Below are positions 7,566-11,439 of a stretch of 11,439 bases of DNA, piece after piece; position 1 is the stretch's first letter, and every line of letters begins with the position of its first letter. The position numbers and the translations under genes are program-made. A model generated the notes under the pieces. It was not told the origin of the DNA. It did not search any database and saw nothing but the letters and a program-made list of their open reading frames with translations. The DNA lies in assembly GCA_003550945.1 (NCBI GenBank), contig PULL01000014.1, forward strand, positions 1 to 11,439, in the 5' to 3' direction. Origin of the DNA: Thioalkalivibrio sp. (GTDB lineage: Bacteria; Pseudomonadota; Gammaproteobacteria; Ectothiorhodospirales; Ectothiorhodospiraceae).

Positions 7566-8057
7566 TCAGCGCAGTTTGATCGCGTGCACCAGTGCATCGC
7601 AGGCGCGTCCTGCGCCCAGTTGCTGGGGCTCTGCGTGAATCAGTTCCCAGCCCTTGGCCTCCAGGAATCGCCTGGCGGGCGTGTTGAAGTCTTCACACCC
7701 TGCCTGCGCGAAACCGAAACCTCTCTCGCGGATGGAAGCCAGCATCGGGCCCAGTAGGGCTGAGGCGACACCCCTGCGCCGCGCCGCGGCGGATACCCAG
7801 AGCTGGTCGATGCAGTTGGCGGCTACCCGCCCATAGCCCACCACGCGCTCCCCGAGTTCCGCGACCCAGCCCTGTTCGGCGGGGTCGCCGGCCAGATCGG
7901 CAAAGAACTGGCGATCCCGCTGCTGCAGCCACTTCGGCGGCAGATGGTTGTGGTACGTGTCGTGCCAGACCGCTTCCACCAACGTCACCACGGCTTCGCG
8001 GTCATCGGAGACTCCGCGACGAACAACCAGTCGGGGCATCGGGATCACGTTGCTCAT
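7566..8057 (-). CDS. GNAT family N-acetyltransferase
   Basis: This 163-residue GCN5-related acetyltransferase transfers an acetyl group from acetyl-CoA to an unidentified amine. The fold is readable in order: an N-terminal VVRRGVSDDREAVVTLVEAVW strand and helix, then GERVVGYGRVAANCIDQLWVSAAARRRGVASALL. The latter contains the acetyl-CoA pyrophosphate-binding RRRGVA loop (motif A). Next comes a helix with FNTPARRFLEAKGWE, the typical 'aligned N...A..FYEKxGF' region of the family. The start at 8057 (MSNVIPMPRLVVRRG) is backed by AGGAAAG 7 nt upstream on the minus strand. The longer frame starting at 8312 adds 85 residues unlike the family. It is convergent with the PilZ gene, 47 nt apart, and divergent from the riboswitch-controlled transporter. 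Substrate cannot be told from sequence. Confidence 0.85.
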   Translation of the reverse strand: MSNVIPMPRLVVRRGVSDDREAVVTLVEAVWHDTYHNHLPPKWLQQRDRQFFADLAGDPAEQGWVAELGERVVGYGRVAANCIDQLWVSAAARRRGVASALLGPMLASIRERGFGFAQAGCEDFNTPARRFLEAKGWELIHAEPQQLGAGRACDALVHAIKLR

Positions 8058-8493
8058 CGCGGGCTTTCCTGCTGGCTCGTGGAAGAGGATGGGGTCGTTG
8101 CGACAGCGAAGCCGATTACTCCGGGCATCAGTCGAGCCCTGCACGGTCAGCGGCCTGCCACGCCATAGGGACCGTTGCGTCTCAGGATCGTTCAGCGCTG
8201 TCGTTCCCCGCGAGCCGCTGCTGGCTGATCCAGCGACAGGCCCGGGGTGAACATCAGAATCGTCCCAGGTTCGTCGGGAGCACTCGCACCATTGTGGTTC
8301 GGCATTGTGCACTGCAATGGTGCGGATGGGCTTGGAGCGACCTCGCTATGGTGGACGGAGGCCGTGCAAGTCTCTGTATTCGCGCTCGAGATTCGTTTGG
8401 CAAGGCATTTGCTTTGCCATGTTCAGGCATGGGAGATACGTGATCGGTTTGGGCGCGGCTCTCCAGATCCGAACAGGCAGCACCAATGGGCGA
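8058..8493. other. Gene-free region between divergent GNAT and transporter transcripts
   Basis: I see no credible gene in these 436 bases. The region must hold the promoters of the minus-strand GNAT gene and of the riboswitch RNA on the plus strand. The only clear structure is the 10-bp inverted repeat at 8285-8324. A partial hairpin (GGCAAG 8399-8404 with CTTTGCC 8412-8418) lies closer to the riboswitch. TTGGCA (8397-8402) and TTGCCA (8414-8419) resemble -35 boxes, but neither has a good -10 at proper spacing, so I do not call a promoter. Confidence 0.45.
8285..8324. repeat. 10-bp perfect inverted repeat in the divergent intergenic region
   Basis: CGCACCATTG (8285-8294) is matched by its exact complement CAATGGTGCG (8315-8324), with a 20-nt spacer. 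The spacer contains a second CATTG (8303-8307) that could pair with CAATG instead, giving a competing smaller hairpin. It lies about 170 nt before the riboswitch aptamer. It could be an operator for a dimeric regulator, a hairpin in the leader RNA, or chance. Confidence 0.5.
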
Positions 8494-8596
8494 CTAGGGT
8501 TCCGATCCGTGTTAACGGATGTCTGGTCCGAGAGTTGCCGACCTCCCCGGGTTCACGGGTTTGGGGTTACACGGCGGGACAAAAGCCCGGGAGACA
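8492..8596 (+). ncRNA. Guanidine-I riboswitch (ykkC class), aptamer domain
   Basis: The strand matches the conserved ykkC core in order and spacing. These are CTAGGGTTCCG (8494-8504), a variable hairpin ATCCGT-GTTA-ACGGAT (8505-8520), CTGGTCCGAGAG (8523-8534), a second variable hairpin region, ACACGGCGGGAC (8569-8580), AAAAGCCC (8581-8588) and GGGAGA (8589-8594). This RNA class binds free guanidinium and turns on genes for guanidine export, carboxylation or uptake. It lies about 60 nt before the binding-protein gene of the ABC transporter, on the same strand, so it most likely controls that operon. Recognition is from the consensus alone, but the agreement covers every invariant block. Confidence 0.93.
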
Positions 8597-8617
8597 GGCG
8601 TTCCATACGCTCTCCCG
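8588..8617 (+). promoter_or_regulatory. Alternative hairpin overlapping the aptamer 3' end (likely expression platform)
   Basis: CGGGAGA (8588-8594), the last conserved aptamer bases, can pair with TCTCCCG (8611-8617). The stem continues with GCG (8598-8600) and CGC (8608-8610) across a 3-nt bulge and a 7-nt loop. This cannot coexist with the folded aptamer, as expected for a switch. No T-run follows, so a classic intrinsic terminator is not evident. When guanidine frees TCTCCC or leaves it paired, it might also affect the AAGGGGA ribosome binding site at 8644-8650. The pairing is seen; the mechanism is inferred. Confidence 0.5.
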
Positions 8618-8643
8618 TGCCCTGTTCTGACACCGGTAACCAC

Positions 8644-8650
8644 AAGGGGA
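8644..8650 (+). promoter_or_regulatory. Ribosome binding site of the ABC binding-protein gene
   Basis: AAGGGGA ends 6 nt before ATG 8657 and fixes the start. The frame stays open upstream to 8519, but that extension runs through the riboswitch aptamer and would place residues before the signal peptide. Part of the site (GGGA) is complementary to TCCC at 8613-8616. Confidence 0.6.
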
Positions 8651-8656
8651 TTTCCG

Positions 8657-9748
8657 ATGAACCCGTTCCACCGCATTTTCTTCCGTCTCCCTCTGCGCCT
8701 GGTCCTACTGGGCGTGCTTCTCGCCGCGATCGCTGTCACGGGCACCGCGCAGGCTCAGCAGAAGGACAGCTTCCGCATCGCCTGGAGTATCTACGTAGGC
8801 TGGATGCCGTGGGGCTTCGGCGCCGATTCCGGGATCGTCGCCAAGTGGGCGGACAAGTACGGTATCGATATCGAAGTGGTGCAGATCAACGACTACATCG
8901 AGTCGATCAACCTGTACACGGCTGGTGCCTTCGACGGCGTGACCGTGACCAACATGGATGCGCTGACCATTCCGGCCGCAGGAGGCGTGGACACCACCGC
9001 GTTGATCGTCGGCGACTTCTCAGACGGCAACGACGGCCTGGTGCTGAAGGGTACCGACCGGCTCGAGGATGTGCGCGGCCGCAACGTGCACCTGGTCGAG
9101 CTCTCGGTCTCGCACTACCTGCTTGCACGGGCGCTCGAGTCGGTCGGCATGACCGAGCGCGACGTGCGCGTGGTCAACACCTCGGACGCCGACATCGTCG
9201 GTGCCTTCGGGTCCCGCGACGTCGACGCGGTGGTGACCTGGAACCCGCAGCTGGGCGAGATCCGGGCGCGTGACGACGCCCACGTGGTTTTCGACTCCAG
9301 CCAGATTCCCGGCGAGATCATGGATCTGCTGGTGGTGAACACCGCGGTGCTCGAAGCCAATCCGAAGCTCGGGAAAGCGCTGGCTGGCGCCTGGTACGAA
9401 ATCATGGATGTGATGCGCGGCGACGACGAAGCCGGGCGCGAGGCGCGCGCGGCCATGGGCGAGGCCGGCGGCACCGACCTTGCTGGTTATGAGGCGCAGT
9501 TGGCCTCCACCCGCATGTTCTATGACGCGGCGGACGCGGTGGCCTTCGTCACCGGGCCGGAGCCGCAGGAGACGATGGAAAAGGTTCGTCAGTTCGCGTT
9601 CGAGCACGGATTGCTTGGCGAGCGCGCACCCAGCCCGGATTTCGTCGGTATCGCGTTCACCGACGGCTCGATCCTTGGCAGCCCGGACAACGTGCGCTTC
9701 CGCTTCAACGCCGACTTCATGCGCATGGCCGCCGAAGGCGAGCTCTGA
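8657..9748 (+). CDS. Periplasmic substrate-binding protein of a guanidine-linked NitT/TauT-type ABC importer
   Basis: This 363-residue protein has a clear Sec signal peptide (basic FHRIFFRLPLR start, hydrophobic core to about residue 28, cleavage after AQA at about 33). The mature part begins with FRIAWSIYVGWMPWGFGADSGIV, then VVQINDYIESINLYTAGAFDGVTVTNMDALTIPAAGG. This matches the binding-protein family annotated as 'putative urea ABC transporter' or 'urea carboxylase region', within the NitT/TauT/SsuA superfamily. Genes in such loci, including 'urea carboxylase', are now known to handle guanidine. The guanidine-I riboswitch directly upstream makes guanidine, or a close guanidino compound, the best substrate guess here. 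The protein would capture the solute in the periplasm and deliver it to the permease encoded from 10021. The substrate is inferred from family and riboswitch, not from binding residues. Unusually, 272 nt with repeats separate it from the permease gene. Confidence 0.88.
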   Translation: MNPFHRIFFRLPLRLVLLGVLLAAIAVTGTAQAQQKDSFRIAWSIYVGWMPWGFGADSGIVAKWADKYGIDIEVVQINDYIESINLYTAGAFDGVTVTNMDALTIPAAGGVDTTALIVGDFSDGNDGLVLKGTDRLEDVRGRNVHLVELSVSHYLLARALESVGMTERDVRVVNTSDADIVGAFGSRDVDAVVTWNPQLGEIRARDDAHVVFDSSQIPGEIMDLLVVNTAVLEANPKLGKALAGAWYEIMDVMRGDDEAGREARAAMGEAGGTDLAGYEAQLASTRMFYDAADAVAFVTGPEPQETMEKVRQFAFEHGLLGERAPSPDFVGIAFTDGSILGSPDNVRFRFNADFMRMAAEGEL

Positions 9749-9805
9749 GGGGGCTGCGCTAATCCTGACGGCTGTCCGCTGCGGGTCCATGTAGAACGTA
9801 AATAA

Positions 9806-9880
9806 GCCACGGATGGACACGGATAAACACGGATAGGGTTTTCGTCGAAAAATCTGTGTCCATCTGTGTCTATCCGTGGC
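9806..9880. repeat. Large imperfect hairpin repeat (GCCACGGAT / ATCCGTGGC type)
   Basis: The left arm at 9806-9834 (GCCACGGAT followed by two GACACGGAT-like units) pairs with the right arm at 9852-9880, ending ATCCGTGGC. About 24 of 29 positions match, and most mismatches still allow G-U pairs in RNA. The loop contains its own palindrome TTTTCG-T-CGAAAA (9839-9851). Each arm itself contains repeated 10-nt units of the form (G)ACACGGAT. Elements of this style occur dispersed in the genomes of various bacteria. It sits 57 nt after the binding-protein stop, between two genes of one transporter. Confidence 0.8.
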
Positions 9881-9970
9881 CAAAAAATGCCCTTGAGCCT
9901 TCGTCCGTGTTTTACGTGTCTTTCCGTGGCTAAAAACGCCCTTCAACCGGCCTTCTTGCTTTCCGTGGCC
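9881..9970. repeat. Further partial copies of the CCGTGGC repeat
   Basis: After the hairpin, the right-arm motif recurs at 9903-9930 (GTCCGTGT...TTTCCGTGGC) and in short form at 9959-9970 (CTTTCCGTGGCC). The spacers after the first two copies are also alike: CAAAAAATGCCCTTGAGCC (9881-9899) and TAAAAACGCCCTTCAACC (9931-9948). The unit has therefore been duplicated in tandem with its flank. No gene is visible in 9749-10020. Confidence 0.65.
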
Positions 9971-10020
9971 AGATTTTCCAACCAGCGCAGGTCCGCCTCC
10001 ACCGCTACCGGCAACGAATC

Positions 10021-10839
10021 GTGAAACGCCTGATCAACCAGCATCCACCGCGCGTTTTTGGCTACCTGCTCGGCCTGCTGCCGTTCGTGCTGCTGTTGCT
10101 GGTGTATGCCCTCGCATCGGCAGCGCGGCTGGCAGAGAACCCGAACGACCCGTTGCTGCCGTCGCTGGGCACGATGTTCGACACGTTCTGGCGGCTGGCC
10201 ACCGAGCCGAGCCGGCGCACCGGAGAACTGGTGCTCTGGGTCGACACGGCCGCCAGTCTGACCCGGTTGGGCCTGGGGGTCGGAATCAGCATGCTGATGG
10301 GGCTCGTGGTCGGAATCCTCGCCGGGCTGATTCCGTACGCTGGCCGCACCCTGTCGCCACTGATCACGGCAGTGGCGATGATCCCGCCGCTTGCGGTGTT
10401 GCCGATCCTGTTCATCACTTTCGGGGTCGGCGAACTCGCGAAGGTGGTATTGATCGTGTTCGGGATCGCGCCGTTCATCGTGCGCGATATCCAGCAGCGG
10501 GTGGAGGAACTGCCGACCGAGCAGCTGATCAAGGCGCAGACGCTGGGGGCTTCCACCTGGCTGATCGTGCTGCGGGTGGTGCTGCCGCAGGTGCTCCCGC
10601 GGCTGCTCGACGCGACCCGGCTTGCACTCGGCGCGGCCTGGCTGTTCCTGATCGCGTCGGAAGCCATTGCGGCCACCGAGGGCCTGGGCTACCGGATTTT
10701 CCTGGTCCGTCGCTTCATGGATATGGCGACCATCCTTCCCTACGTGGTCTGGATCACGCTGCTCGCTTTCCTGCTCGACCTGCTGCTGCGGTTGGCGAAC
10801 CGGTGGCTCTTCCCCTGGTACGGGAGCCGGAAACGCTGA
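10021..10839 (+). CDS. ABC transporter permease, NitT/TauT type, for guanidine-linked importer
   Basis: This 272-residue inner-membrane protein has about six hydrophobic segments (first at about 14-34; others around 85-105, 113-134, 140-155, 200-220 and 238-260). It carries the cytoplasmic EAA loop that contacts the ATPase: EQLIKAQTLGASTWLIVLRVVLP at about 167-190, with conserved Gly and Pro. This is the standard single-permease (homodimer) layout of nitrate, taurine and sulfonate-type importers. It starts with GTG without an obvious ribosome binding site, and no better start is in frame nearby. Its stop overlaps the ATPase start by one base (TGATG), so those two are translationally coupled. 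It should form the channel for the binding protein encoded from 8657, despite the repeat-filled gap between them. Substrate is inferred from the riboswitch and binding protein. Confidence 0.88.
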   Translation: MKRLINQHPPRVFGYLLGLLPFVLLLLVYALASAARLAENPNDPLLPSLGTMFDTFWRLATEPSRRTGELVLWVDTAASLTRLGLGVGISMLMGLVVGILAGLIPYAGRTLSPLITAVAMIPPLAVLPILFITFGVGELAKVVLIVFGIAPFIVRDIQQRVEELPTEQLIKAQTLGASTWLIVLRVVLPQVLPRLLDATRLALGAAWLFLIASEAIAATEGLGYRIFLVRRFMDMATILPYVVWITLLAFLLDLLLRLANRWLFPWYGSRKR

Positions 10840-11439
10840 TGGCCTCCGTGACTCTGAACAACGTCTGGAAAACCTACGGCCGCGACGTGGTGTTGGAGCG
10901 GTTGAACCTGCAGGTGCATTCCGGCGAGTTCATCACCATTGTCGGGGCCTCCGGCTGTGGCAAGACGACGTTCCTGCGCATGCTGCTCGGCGAGGAAGCT
11001 CCCACCCGCGGCGAGTTGCTGTTGAACGGGTCGCCGATGCCCGCCGAGCCCGGCCCGGACCGGGGTGTGGTGTTTCAGAAATACTCGGTATTCCCGCACC
11101 TGAACGCGCTGGACAACGTGCTGGTCGCCGAGGAGTTCGGTCGGGCCCGTTTCACCGGCCACCTTTTCGGACGCGCCCGCCGCAAGGCTCGCGCGAAAGC
11201 CACCGAGATGCTGCAGGCGGTTGGGCTTACGCACGCGCTGAAGAAATATCCGCACGAGCTCTCTGGCGGGATGCAGCAGCGCCTCGCGATTGCGCAGGCC
11301 TTGATGAAGAATCCGAAGATCCTGCTGCTCGACGAGCCCTTCGGCGCGCTGGATCCGGGCATCCGCAAGGATATGCACGCGCTGATCCTCGACCTGTGGC
11401 GCCGTCGCCGGCTGACCATCTTCATGGTTACGCACGACC
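10839..11439 (+). CDS. ABC transporter ATPase subunit (partial, cut by window end)
   Basis: The first 200 residues are present and the frame runs off the window. Conserved ATPase motifs are all visible: Walker A GASGCGKT (36-43), Q-loop Gln80, signature LSGGMQQ (141-147), Walker B ILLLDEP (161-167), D-loop GALD (169-172) and the switch His199 in VTHD. Best match in style is the NitT/TauT/SsuB ATPases. The segment FGRARFTGHLFGRARRKARAKA (about 100-121) is an extra basic stretch before the signature helix, seen in the urea-carboxylase-region ATPases and nitrate-type relatives. The ATG overlaps the permease stop by one base, so it is the third cistron of the importer. It would power uptake from the cytoplasmic side. 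Only the C-terminus is missing, because of the window edge and not a mutation. Confidence 0.9.
   Translation, partial: MASVTLNNVWKTYGRDVVLERLNLQVHSGEFITIVGASGCGKTTFLRMLLGEEAPTRGELLLNGSPMPAEPGPDRGVVFQKYSVFPHLNALDNVLVAEEFGRARFTGHLFGRARRKARAKATEMLQAVGLTHALKKYPHELSGGMQQRLAIAQALMKNPKILLLDEPFGALDPGIRKDMHALILDLWRRRRLTIFMVTHD

Noticed and set aside
8058..8312. 85-residue N-terminal extension of the GNAT protein
   Set aside because: Composition is unlike the rest, and the start at 8057 has its own ribosome binding site and begins the fold.
8397..8442. Sigma-70 promoter for the riboswitch transcript using TTGGCA or TTGCCA
   Set aside because: Neither has an acceptable -10 hexamer at 16-18 nt spacing, so I cannot support the call.
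8519..8656. N-terminal extension of the binding protein in the same frame
   Set aside because: It would translate the riboswitch aptamer and precede a normal signal peptide. ATG 8657 has the ribosome binding site.
8305..9273. 322-residue plus-strand frame overlapping the binding-protein gene
   Set aside because: It spans the riboswitch and continues out of frame in the binding-protein gene; no start signal and no family resemblance.

Overview
The window looks like chromosomal DNA of a GC-rich gammaproteobacterium with lithotrophic sulfur metabolism. A haloalkaliphilic or purple sulfur-type Ectothiorhodospiraceae (Thioalkalivibrio-like) is my best guess, at moderate confidence. It rests on a Tat-exported SoxY, high GC content, the dispersed repeat types and the overall gene style. 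There is no rRNA or tRNA gene, no CRISPR array, and no transposase or phage gene in view. Dispersed palindromic repeats are, however, present in two places.

Layout. (1) 1-2023: a 15-bp inverted repeat, an LctP/LldP-family lactate permease with a clear ribosome binding site, and a strong intrinsic terminator. (2) 2273-2743: a complete SoxY sulfur-carrier gene with Tat signal and C-terminal GGCGG, but no soxZ on either side. It is followed by a gene-free stretch with two tandem CTGCCG/CGGCAG hairpins. (3) 3086-6845: two overlapping genes matching the MrfA (YprA) helicase and MrfB (YprB) exonuclease pair, known in Bacillus subtilis for repair of mitomycin C lesions. The mrfB-like gene carries, in frame, a dispersed repeat with a perfect 26-nt palindrome between its N-terminal region and its exonuclease domain. 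(4) 7129-7518: a small stand-alone PilZ (cyclic-di-GMP receptor) protein, convergent with a GNAT acetyltransferase on the minus strand (7566-8057). (5) 8494-11439: a guanidine-I (ykkC) riboswitch followed by a NitT/TauT-type ABC importer. This comprises a substrate-binding protein, a permease and an ATPase cut by the window end.

The most informative unit is region 5. The binding protein resembles the family annotated as 'urea carboxylase region' or 'putative urea' ABC binding proteins. Enzymes in such loci are now understood to act on guanidine, and the riboswitch senses guanidinium, so together they point to a guanidine importer. A cluster of 'GCCACGGAT...GACACGGAT' repeats separates the binding protein from the permease and may allow differential expression. 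Genes for guanidine carboxylase and carboxyguanidine deiminase would be expected just beyond the right edge.
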